Shown one piece after another: positions 12,369-22,091 of a stretch of DNA of 64,000 bases. The stretch spans positions 1 to 64,000 of the forward strand of contig FWCC01000023.1 of the NCBI GenBank assembly GCA_900169235.1. Direction: 5' to 3'. The stretch comes from Zarea fungicola. Lineage: Eukaryota > Ascomycota > Sordariomycetes > Hypocreales > Cordycipitaceae. The notes beneath the pieces were generated by a model. The model was not told where the DNA came from and searched no databases. It saw nothing but the letters and a program-made list of their open reading frames with translations. Each line of letters starts with the position of its first letter. Positions within the stretch are counted from its first letter, which is position 1. The position numbers and the translations under genes were made by a program.

Positions 12369-12755
12369 CTAGCCGGAGCACCTGCCAGTGAAGCAGAAAC
12401 CACTGCTCTGAGCCGCCCCCGAGGCCAACGTTGATGCCACCAGAACTGTTCTGTTTCTCGGCAGCACTTTCCGCCCTGGGTAACGCTATAATGAGATTCT
12501 CATTAGTTCATTTCGATTCTCCTTGCTGGGAGCGTGTGTAAATACTTACCAGTTGTGGAAAGAGTTCTGGGCGCGCAGAAGCTTGCCACCGCACTCATCG
12601 GTGGCCTTGCAGGATCCACATCAGCCCTTGCGAACCTCCAGAATGTTTCTCTCCACCTGGACTGGGGAAAGGTCCGCTGCTTCGGGGACGACGATGGCGG
12701 TGGCGAGAGCAGCCATGGTGAGCACTATGGATACAAAGGTAGCGGCAACCTTCAT
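12369..12755 (-). pseudogene. decayed small cysteine-rich secreted-protein gene
   Basis: The minus strand from the ATG at 12755 encodes a signal peptide (MKVAATFVSIVLTMAALATA) and a short pro-like region ending in EVRKG. A TGA follows at 12623-12621 (codon 45). The same frame then continues with a Cys/Gly-rich stretch (CGSCKATDECGGKLL) to a GTAAGT donor; the intron is 12549-12486 and ends in ATTATAG. After the splice GGKCC is seen, but the rest is spread over other frames, ending in GFCFTGRCSG and TAG at 12371-12369. This pattern of retained signal peptide and splice sites, an early stop and later frame slips indicates an inactivated secreted cysteine-rich protein gene. The family is not identified. 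An alternative is a functional 44-residue secreted peptide. Confidence 0.5.
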
Positions 12756-15157
12756 GCTTGTTCGATTGATGTAAACTTTATAAATAGGATGTGTTGGAGA
12801 ATTTGTGTCTGCTTTTTAGGGTTAGGAGATACCACTACCTGAGCAGGAAGACTGGCTTTATTCATTTCCTTGACAGTTTGGATTCCGCATTTACCCTTGG
12901 CGCTTAGGGCAGAAACTGATATGCTGGACGTAGAATGACAATTTCCTGTTGGTCGACAAATTATCAAAAGAGGTAATCGTTATGTCGCTATACGCGGGCA
13001 GTTGGCGGAGATTCCCCAGAAAGAGAGTCTTCTGGAGCCAAAAAGTGGCTATCGCTGTTTGCTTTCCAAATTTGGTGGGCAAACTGGAGTCCTACAGTGA
13101 TACTAGCTTTTATTCGTTGACTCTAAATGCTGATCTTCTGAAACGGTACTCAAAGGAGCTGACGGTACATTAAAGTTGAATAAAGAACTCGCCGCATATA
13201 CCAGTCCGAGCATACGCTGTTTATAGCTCCTGTCAACGTTGACTAGGGGCGCCAGCACAGGGCTATATTACTCTGATTACTGGCAAATTGATAGCTTCGA
13301 ATTGTCTCTGTTCCGAGTCGTCTGATTGAATTCAGACTATCTCGCTTAGTCTAGGTGACATCTCTACTCTTGCGTAGTGTATTTTACATCATGCGGACTG
13401 GTAGACAAAAATTCTTGCTGCCCCGTACAGAGTAGATTAGAGTTACAGTACTGGTTACTTGCCTGATTGGAACTGCCAGGCTATGCAACTAGGGCGCAAC
13501 ATCAACATTGCTGACAGGGCTGACGTGTACATGTTGCTGGACTGGCAAGGATTTGGCGCCGGAGAGACTGCCCAGGCACGCGACAGGGCCTTCGATCGGT
13601 ACCGCATGTAACATTTGTGCGAGAATTCGGAGGATTTATTTTTAGCCGTTTGACTATATCTAGTTGATTAGATGGTGTCTGGCATTTCGGCGGATGCCCA
13701 GCAGTTCTGCACCGCTCACTGCTGTCCTGGTACAATGTATGTTGAATTTTACGTTCTTTGAACTCAATGTGGCTAATTTGAAAAGGGCCAAAAATATGTA
13801 TATCTTAATACAAAATTGATACAGTATCTATCTGTCTATTCTCATAATATTAAATAAAATCTTCGTTTTTTGGGCGAGTTCCAGTTGAAAATGGGACGAG
13901 CTGCAAAAGTGCGGCGTGGCTCAGTAAGGTTCAAGGCGCCAAGTTACCATTGACTACAACGACTAAAAAATATCAAGCAATATTTTTGGCTCAGCCACTG
14001 GTCTGTGTCACACTGGTCCTTCATGCAGCTTAACGCTTGTGGCATTTCGTAATTTCCATGAGATGTAACTTTCTCTCTATGAAACAGAACGAATATACTT
14101 ATGGTTGTCTTATGGATCGACCCTAGTTCAGTGAGGCAGAAGCCACCAAAATGGATAGGATATCCACTAGAGAGAGTATTGTGTCCCTACTGACAACTGA
14201 TAGGTTCAAACGCGGGTTCTCTTTTTCTGGGTCCAGCCAGCTCCAATCGTTTGGAATCAAGCGACTAGGAGTCTGACCAACTCAGCCTAGGGTTTGTAAA
14301 AGCTGATTAATCTCATTCTTTCTTCTGTCGTACTCTCGACCACCTCGTGGAGTGTGGTATGGCATGTGGCAGTGCACCATAGAGGCAGACTGCTAGCGCC
14401 TCCGATGGCTGCTCAAGTGCGTCGATTTCCGCGCTCTTGCAGCATCCCCGCACTAATTTAGATATTGCATCACAAGATATTAAGAATGCCCTGTAGGTTT
14501 GTAGTAAGCTTACGTTTTCTTGGCGTGGTTTCTCTTGGCGCAGTTTCTCTTGGCGCAAGGCGCAACAGGGGCAGATCTATAAATCTTTCGATATAACTAT
14601 ACCAAATATATGGCTTTGGGCCGACGGCTATAATTAGCCTGGTACATCATCAGCTGATTAACGACGAATAAAGTTTGCAGTCCTGTTACTCCCTGTCACG
14701 CTTTGCATGGCTTCTTGTCTGTCACCTTCCCTTTAAAGAAGGTGGGGAATAAGCATAAATGCCATGAGCCAATCCAGGGGCAAGCAGGACAACGTGGCGG
14801 TTGCGGACTGAGGTAAATTGCTAGCGCTTACACATCTCCGGCCGGAGGATAACTCTCGTGGATCACCAAATAACTGCCGGCGCAGCATACTTCACCCTCG
14901 GCCACTTGATGTAGAGAAACAAGTAGCCGACCTGAGACGAGCAAGCCGAGTTTGCTAGCCAAGAGAATTGCCAAGAAATGAGGAGGGAGTCTAGCATACG
15001 CATACAGAGCCAGCACAATAACTACAAATAGACAGCTTCAGGCGTCGTACCTGGAGAGAGAAGAGCCCTTGATACGACAACTTGTCCAAGAAGCCACTTC
15101 TCTACCTCTACCTTTCATCCATCTTCAGCACCCTCAAATTTCAACCCTGCATCAACC
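12756..15157. other. gene-poor intergenic stretch
   Basis: About 2.4 kb without a supported gene. It contains a 15-bp tandem repeat (14514-14558), and the final 140 bp form the CT/CA-rich leader of the NLP gene. Confidence 0.5.
14514..14558. repeat. 15-bp tandem repeat, three copies
   Basis: Three adjacent units of the form TTTCTCTTGGCGCAG; the first is diverged and the last two are nearly identical. No coding association. Confidence 0.75.
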
Positions 15158-16120
15158 ATGCATACTACCCTCGTTGCCATCTCCAGCCTGCTGGCCCTTG
15201 CTCATGCCAGTCCCATGCACGGCGACGACGCTAAGTCATCGTCGCTCTCCAGGCGAGATGTCATCGGAAACCTCGCCGAGAGCGCTGATCCACTTGAGAT
15301 TACTGTCCAGCCTCTCCTCGACTTTGACAGCGATGGATGCTACCAGACCTCTGCCATTGATAGAAATGGCAAGGTCAACCCAGGCCATGGCCCAACGGGT
15401 ACCCCGCAAGGCGACTGCCGCGACAAGCGGCAGCTAGACAGCTCCAACACATACTCGCGGAAGCGTTGCAACAACGGCTACTGTGCAGTCATGTACGAAG
15501 TAAGTTGACTACAACCTAGGAATAGCGGCTGATCACGTTTTATCGTCCCCGCACGTGGTCAGCTGAGTCTCAAAAGAAGGATACCCTGTGCGTCTGTTGC
15601 CTAGTCTCACCTAGGTAGACATAGGGGTCTCTCTTTCTTTCTTTTTTAGCCAGTTTACTGATATCCTGCATTATAGTATTATTTCGAAAAGGACCAGTCT
15701 GTGGGCCTGAGCTTTACTGGCGGCCATCGTCATGACTGGGAGAATATTGTTGTTTTTACCAAGGGCCAGAGTGTGGTGCGCGTGGCGCCCTCTTGCCACG
15801 GGAAATACGACCACGCAACCAACAGCTTCCCGCTGCGCGACAAGCATCCTCTACTGGTGTACCACAAGGATGGAGGATTGACCCACTGCTTCCGCATTGC
15901 GAACAATGATGACATCGCCCATCCAGAAAATCCTACAGGCAACTTTTTCCGTGCACCGCTCGTTGGATGGAATAACTGGCCTAGCAATGACCTCAAGAAC
16001 AAGATGCTCAACAACTGGAAGGGCGGCGTCGGACCCAAGCTTGATGATGAGTTTGAGGGCTCGCTCCGTGCCGCGGCTGGTAATGGCGTGCCGGGCTTTG
16101 ATCCATCCCGAGATTCGTAG
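15158..16120 (+). CDS. NLP: necrosis- and ethylene-inducing-like protein (NPP1 family)
   Basis: Two exons (15158-15499, 15677-16120) with a 177-nt GTAAGT..TATAG intron encode 261 aa. An N-terminal signal peptide (about residues 1-18) is followed by a short dibasic-ending stretch (LSRR) that may be a propeptide. The hallmark heptapeptide GHRHDWE is at residues 130-136, immediately followed by NIVVF as in the NPP1 fold (PF05630). Six cysteines lie in the mature region, more than the two of type 1 NLPs, so it belongs to a cysteine-rich class. Family knowledge: NLPs are secreted proteins, and cytolytic members bind glycosylinositol phosphorylceramide sphingolipids of dicot plasma membranes; many fungal members are non-cytolytic. 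Activity cannot be judged from sequence alone. The reading frame is intact. Confidence 0.93.
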
Positions 16121-17818
16121 ATGGTACGATAATGAATGGTAATTACAGGTGATAGTCTCAGGACCTTTTTAAGGAAGTACATAGTTGCCTTTTGAATAGG
16201 AGATCCTCTCGAGGTGTAAATACAATGACAGAAATAAAAAGTTAGTATGGCCCTTCAGGGTGTGACTTAAACCTTCTCGTCTGCTGCGGTTTGTAAATGA
16301 CGCCAATTGTTCAATGCTCGTCCAAGATTCAAATGCTGTAGTCAACTGTCGGCAAAGCGCAGAGAATAAATGAAGCTCGAAGACCAGATCAAATCCAGTC
16401 AAGAACAGAGATGACTTTTTCTCCGAGCAATGACTCTTGCAGAAGAGGCACACGAGGTGCATAATGCAGCTCTCTACATAGTCAGTCTTGACAGAACTCT
16501 CGCATCCGAAACGATGTTGCTCTATGCTGCTGCGCATATCCCTTGATAGCTAGCAATCTTATATCACCCCGGCAAACCACAGCATTAAGGGCGGCAATTT
16601 GGAGACGGATATAAAAATGTTGCTGTTGTACTTTATTTCGTAAAGGCTTAGCAGTATATATAATTGCTATGAAACGAGGAGTTGACGAGGTTTGAGAGAA
16701 GGCTGGAGCATGACAGCCACTAGAGGTATCATTAGAATATGTGGATAAGATAAAAATTCAAAGACGCGCGTTCTGCGGTCAGATAGCACAATGATGACAA
16801 ACCAACTCGAATAACTCTAAACAAACGTGGCTGCAGTCTTGCTATTCAGACTTTATTTCCAAGACATTCGTGGTCGTCGAATGATTCAAGCACCCCTAGA
16901 TGCCGAAGACACTAACTAGACGAATCAGCTGGGACGCTGGCTCAAGAAGGCAATTCCGGTTTCTGACTCGTGCACTGCACCATTTGATACGCCTCCGCGG
17001 CAAAGTTGGGCAAGTTGCGTTGCAAAAGGTTGCGAGAGACTCTACTGCCTCGAAAGGAGAAAGGAGCAGCTTGGAAGAACAGCTAACTAGTGGACCGAGG
17101 TCTGTGTGTCTCAAAAAAGAAAGTGTTGGATATTGTTCCCTGTTGGATGGCTGACAAATGGCTGTAAGGAGAATGTATAGCGTCGGATAAATTATATACC
17201 TGAAGTCATCAAGTTTTCAACTCTAAAGGAATTTCCGCTTAAACTCCGATTGAATTTCCTTTCTACTTGAGCAATGGAACATAGGTAGCCGTTGATAGCC
17301 GCCAAAATCTAACTAGTTGATCAGCAACGGAGGTAATATCCGGTGGAGCACTATGATTAATTGCAGTTCACTAAGAGCCTTCGGCATATAGCGGCATTTA
17401 GCGACAGCTCATGGTACAAATACTAAGCTAGACCTTTACAATACAAAACCTTCAGAGTGATAAATCCGTCCGAGTACAAGGTACATGTTAGGGCTGAATT
17501 ATCTAAGATTTTAGGGTGGAACTTGTCGAGGATGTTTGGGCCGGCAATGCAGTAGTTGTTGCCGGCGGCGTTGCCGGATCAGTAGAGTGATTGGGTTATC
17601 GACTCTACTTAGAGTAGTAGTTATAGTTAGGAGTCTCATGGATGTACTGTAATCTTCGCCGCTCTGGAAACATTCAGGCGTTGAAAAACTATATATTGGG
17701 CGCCTGCTGCCTCGTCAATGAACTGCCATCTATCTACATCACTTCCAGACTATTATTCCACCTTCAGTTCTCAAGATTTTCTCAAGACGTCCCTCTTCAA
17801 TCAGAGTTTATATCAACA
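16121..17818. other. intergenic, no gene seen
   Basis: About 1.7 kb. Frames at 16169-16537 (minus, 122 codons) and 16900-17154 have no recognisable features. The last 180 bp are open in the frame of the next gene but look like 5' leader. Confidence 0.45.
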
Positions 17819-18352
17819 ATGGACTCGACGTTCGGCAAAGCCCTTAAATTTATGGTTGCAGCGCTTGCAATTACGGCAAGTGCAGCGCCTACATCCGTAG
17901 AGGAATTGCAACCCAAAGTCGAAACGCGAAACACTCCTGAGACAGTCCTATCATCGCACTTGGCCAATGGTTTAACTGCGCAGCTGCACCTACAGCATCC
18001 CGAAGATGAGCGGTTCACTAATGGCTGGCTCCCTGAAGACTTTGTAAACTTGTTCGAGACTGTGCAAGAGGAAATGCAAGATACCATAAGAGAACAGCGG
18101 CACCCTGAGATTTTCAGCACTATTTTATTTGCAGACCATAATGGCAATCAGCATCATGTCTCATTGTCGACATCGGCTGATGACCACCAGAATGTCAACC
18201 AGGCATTTAATGATGTTACTCTCGGGATGAATGCCCTTGTAGCACGCGCTGAGGCCGAAAACACTGCTTTAATTGGAACTACACAATGGGTAATTCAGTT
18301 TTTTAGGAGTAATTCTCTTGTATTTAGCCTTATCTTTTTCTTATTGGGTTAG
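17819..18352 (+). CDS. putative secreted protein, unknown, no cysteines
   Basis: An ORF of 177 aa from the ATG at 17819. Its first 24 or so residues form a signal peptide (KALKFMVAALAITASAAP) followed by an acidic mature region. The region is rich in Asp, Glu, His and Gln and has no cysteine. The last 20 residues (IQFFRSNSLVFSLIFFLL) are strongly hydrophobic, so the protein may be tail-anchored. Alternatively the true end is a splice after TTQW, where a GT occurs (gtaattcag), and that hydrophobic tail is intron-derived. The frame is open further upstream but without signal-peptide logic. No domain is recognised. Confidence 0.55.
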   Translation: MDSTFGKALKFMVAALAITASAAPTSVEELQPKVETRNTPETVLSSHLANGLTAQLHLQHPEDERFTNGWLPEDFVNLFETVQEEMQDTIREQRHPEIFSTILFADHNGNQHHVSLSTSADDHQNVNQAFNDVTLGMNALVARAEAENTALIGTTQWVIQFFRSNSLVFSLIFFLLG

Positions 18353-19244
18353 GTTGGGTTAGCTTAGTTTATACGGTAGTTTGAATCTTTTGAGATCTAT
18401 ACTTCAGCAGGCTTTTTCTTCTGCATGTGTGTATGTGTGTTTGTTCTCAGGGGGTCTCTGGGCGATTATCAAATATCACATGTGGTATGCATATATATAG
18501 TCATGACCTGGCTCTGAAGTCCCTTCAAGGAGCCTGGGACAATCTGCAGCTTTAGTACACCCACCAGCACATATCCTGAGTACCAAGCATTGTCTTCTGC
18601 GGTTACCTGGTTACGGACTCATCTTGACACCATATAATGACCTGTTGAGTTAAGTGATGAGCTGAGTATATAGCGTCCTCAAAAATAATACTCAGTTGTA
18701 ACCTGGATCCTAGCCTTACAGACGACCTGCTTCTCAGCAGGCGACCGCATTTGCCGCTCGACATTGAGGAACTGGATCAGCTCGCGCGACTCTGATCGAT
18801 TTAAGGTCTCGGATTTCAATCACATCTATCAATAGCCCGATGGTGCAACGCCCAGAAAGTTGATGCTGACCCTCAAGGCATCAAAGTTTGACTCCGAAGG
18901 AGTTTTAAGTTCGCCGCACCGTTGTCATCCGTCCGCGAGCTTACCACAAGCAGGCTTACCGAATCAAATGCATATGGAGTATTGGGAAGTTTTGATGCTC
19001 TTGGGCCAGGAATTGCCACATTTCAATTATGTATTTCGGTTTTATACAGCTCCCGTTGCCAATTTAAATACGCCACGACGTATTAAGTTCTAGCCCATGG
19101 ACCCTGCAGATAAATTTACATCACGAATAATTTCCTCTACATCATCTTATGCATAGGGCAAGTTAGTTTTGCGATTCATTACGAGCAACCGTCAACGCAG
19201 CGACTCCTACTCCCGTGCTCATCAAGACATTATCTCTTGCACAG
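18353..19244. other. intergenic, no gene seen
   Basis: About 0.9 kb between two genes whose 3' ends face each other. It includes short GTTAGG/GTTAGC-like and GTGTGTATGTGTG low-complexity tracts near 18350-18440 and no supported coding region. Confidence 0.45.
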
Positions 19245-20548
19245 CTATAGCTCATCGTGATAATCGTAATCCACAAAATCCAAAACTTCACCCATGTCAT
19301 CGGAGCTCATTGGTTTGTGGCCAGTTCTCTCATAGTAGTCGCGGCAGTACGAGGCATCCATCGAAGTTCGTCGCCAAAAAGCGGCCCCCATGGCCGCTGC
19401 ATATGTCGGCTCCTTAGAGACAAGAAGCTCCCAAGAAGGTCGGAAACGTACCGGTATTCTATGGTGGACAGGGTCTTCTGCAATTCGTGTCATAGCCCGG
19501 CGTATGGAATCTAGAAGGTCGTGATTCTTTGCGCCCTCGCCTGCCACGAGGACTAGATACTTTCGAGCGTAGTTGTCGTGGTTGAACGAGGCAAGTTTCT
19601 GCATTTGCAGTACAACGTGGTCTTCAAGCCTTTGCCAAAAGTTTTCTTCTTCGTGCATCTGATCAAGTCCAAGTTCAGGATTAATCGTGCCTACCCAGGC
19701 ACGGCTTTCGCTCCAAAAGCAATATGAATCCTGTGTTGACGTATATAAAGACTGCTTTGTTGAGCTGTAAAGTGAATCATCAGTAAACAGAACGGAGTAA
19801 AGTATAAAAGAAGGAACAGACCTGATGAAGAAAACATGATACATATCAATACTGCGCTCCCCAGAAAACTCAGGCCCATAGCAGAGGCGATCAGGGCATA
19901 GCCTACGATTATTAAACCCCAAGACCTCACTTGCTTCACCTAGATAGTCTGGTTCCATATGTTCAAAGGCCTCCCACGTTATTCCAGCCCGTCGTCCAGC
20001 CTTCAGAATATCACTCTCGTCATATGGTGCATTATCTTGCCATGCTGGTATGTAAGGAAGTGTGAAGACTACAGGTCCAGGAAGGGGTTTTCCTAGCACA
20101 GCTTCAGACGCTTCACGTAATGCTATAACCATTTCAGCGAGAATGGCGTCTCCATAAGGCACCTGGCCACCAGAGTAATCCTTTATTTGCTTTTGGACTG
20201 CGAGCCATTTTGGGTCATTGGCAGGTGTCCACTCGTTAGTTTCCTTTTTGATTAATTCAAGCTGTAGAAAGTACTTGTAAACTGGGCTACCTGGAATCTT
20301 GGCTAGCTTAACCACAGTGCCATTGGCGAAATGAACAACAGCAGAGCTGTTTACGTGTTAGCCAGGGTTGAAAGTTATAAGTTGGGGGTTGCGATATAAG
20401 CTGGAGATGAAACAGACCCATACGACTGCCCCAGGTCAAATGAAATAGCAGGGCGAGTGTCATCAATGTCCTCGTCGCTTTCGGCGTTGCACAGAGACCC
20501 CACGAGCAGCAAACAAAACAATGATAGTAGAGCGCTATTACGCCACAT
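19245..20548 (-). CDS. Hsp70-like ATPase-domain protein with signal peptide and C-terminal HDEL
   Basis: Three exons on the minus strand (20548-20418, 20346-19822, 19764-19245; 391 aa). The 71- and 57-nt introns have GT..AG ends. Residues 1-22 (ALLSLFCLLLVGSLCNA core) form a signal peptide. The phosphate-1 motif of the actin/Hsp70 ATPase fold appears as SFDLGQSYG (Asp38), and the adenosine-side motif as LVLVAGEGA (about 289-297). The substrate-binding domain of canonical Hsp70 (about 640 aa) is absent. The last four residues are HDEL, the fungal ER-retention signal, so the protein is predicted to be ER-luminal. Family knowledge: fungi have many Hsp70-like NBD-only proteins of unknown role, usually cytosolic. 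ER placement with a truncated chaperone ATPase is unusual. Its partner and function are unknown. Confidence 0.85.
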
Positions 20549-21141
20549 TCTGTTGATCTCGTATAATATTTTCGATTCGGTCTGGAAGGAAAAGAAGGAG
20601 AGGAGAGCTCAGAAAATAATAGTTCACGGACAAGTCTCAGAGGGCGATTGACGCTAGTGGAAGAAACAAGAGTCGCAACAAGGCAACGTGGTCTTGTGGG
20701 ATACCCCGGCTTCCAAGGCTGGCCATGGAGTCACGGGCTTGTAGAAGCCTGGTAAGTTATGTAATCAATTCTTTCCAAGAAGATGTGTCTTTTCAATCGT
20801 TCCAGGAATATAGAATATAGCTTGATAATATTGAGAAATCTAGATATAGCTAGGGGAGGGGTTCTTCCGCTATATATAGGGATTTAGAAGGAGATGAAAA
20901 GTAAATACTAAACAGGAGAACTACCTATAGCTGCCGTCACGACTTAATTTTCTCGTATCTCAGGATTTACCGACAGTGGCCTGTGTTGGGCGCCAGCCTC
21001 CAGGGATACGTTGTTGACAAACCAGAAAACAGTCACAACATCAGGTCTAAAAGCCAGTTATTTCGCTAGGCACTGCTCACCCAATGTGCTTTCAGCACTC
21101 CGCCAAGCGCTACGTACGCAGAGCAGGCGAAGTGTCAGTAC
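20549..21141. other. intergenic, no gene seen
   Basis: About 0.6 kb between the start of the Hsp70-like gene and the stop of the GH16-like gene, both on the minus strand. It is presumed to hold the Hsp70-like promoter; no coding region or repeat is seen. Confidence 0.5.
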
Positions 21142-21960
21142 CTACGCAGTGTCGTAGTACATTTCAATTTTCTTTATTTTGAACACAGCATCTTTAGCAG
21201 GGGGGCCAGCACTCCAAGCATGGTCTCCGTTGGACCAGTTGTTCCACAGCCACGGTCCAGGAACGCTTGGCACGTCGCTGGTGGTTTTCCATGCCTCTTG
21301 TCCGTCGATGAAAAACTGGACCAGATTCGGAGTCCAGTCAATGCGGTACTCATGCTCACTTGACGTAGCGTTTGCCGGAGGATTCACGCCTTGTTCGGTG
21401 GCCTCGCCGTCTCCGTTGGCATCCTGGTTTGTGAACCAGATCTGGCGAACTCCACCGTTGGCTCCAGAGTGACGGTCAGAGAGCCACTCAATATCGCTCT
21501 CCTGCGTGTCGTCATAATAGAAAAACATTCCTATCTCATTGTCAGCAGTCCGTCAGCCAACGCGGGTAGGGGCCCTAGACCAACCGTTGCAGACACCGGC
21601 GGGTTCGGTGAGAATTGCCGTGGTTCTCACACTTGCATACTTGATGTTTTGCACATTGGTACCGATTTGCCCACCTTTGAAAGGCTTCTTGGTTTGTTTA
21701 CCAGGCACGAGCAGCTCCAGGTAACCGTTGTTTACATTAACATTTGACACTTGGAACACCGAGCCGGTCGGACCACTGTCATGGTCGCTGATTTGGAGAC
21801 CCTGAGGGAAGCCATTGTCAAAGGTATAGATGGCACGGTGGGCGAAGGAAACCGTATCACTGACATAGTATCTCCCGTTTTTGAAGACCGGTGTAGCCGA
21901 TTGCGCCATCGCCTCGGGCAGAAAGGCCACTGTCGCAGCCACCAATGCGGAAAACAGCAT
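21142..21960 (-). CDS. secreted glycoside hydrolase family 16-like protein
   Basis: Two exons (21960-21585, 21530-21142) with a 54-nt intron ending in GATAG encode 254 aa. The chosen ATG gives a compact signal peptide (MLFSALVAATVAFLPEAMA); an in-frame ATG five codons upstream (21975) is possible. The core has the GH16 active-site pattern E-x-D-x-E as ESDIE (residues 136-140), with both candidate catalytic glutamates present, followed by the typical WTPNLVQFFIDGQ strand that folds over the beta-sandwich. Length fits a single GH16 domain without anchor or binding module. GH16 enzymes cleave or transfer beta-1,3/1,4-glucans; the exact substrate is uncertain. The protein is likely extracellular, acting on fungal or plant wall glucan. 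Confidence 0.85.
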
Positions 21961-22083
21961 GTTGGGCGTTTCCAACCAGGAAATTTAGAAATTTGAGTAC
22001 GGAGTTCTGTTTTAGCTGAGCTGTCGTAGGGTACTCTTGGTTTCATAAGTCAAGTCCATCATTGAAGTGATGACGTCGAGCGA

Positions 22084-22091
22084 CTTATATA
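22084..22091 (-). promoter_or_regulatory. TATA-box-like element of the GH16 gene
   Basis: TATATAAG on the minus strand about 125 bp upstream of the GH16-like start codon, consistent with a core promoter. Confidence 0.5.
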
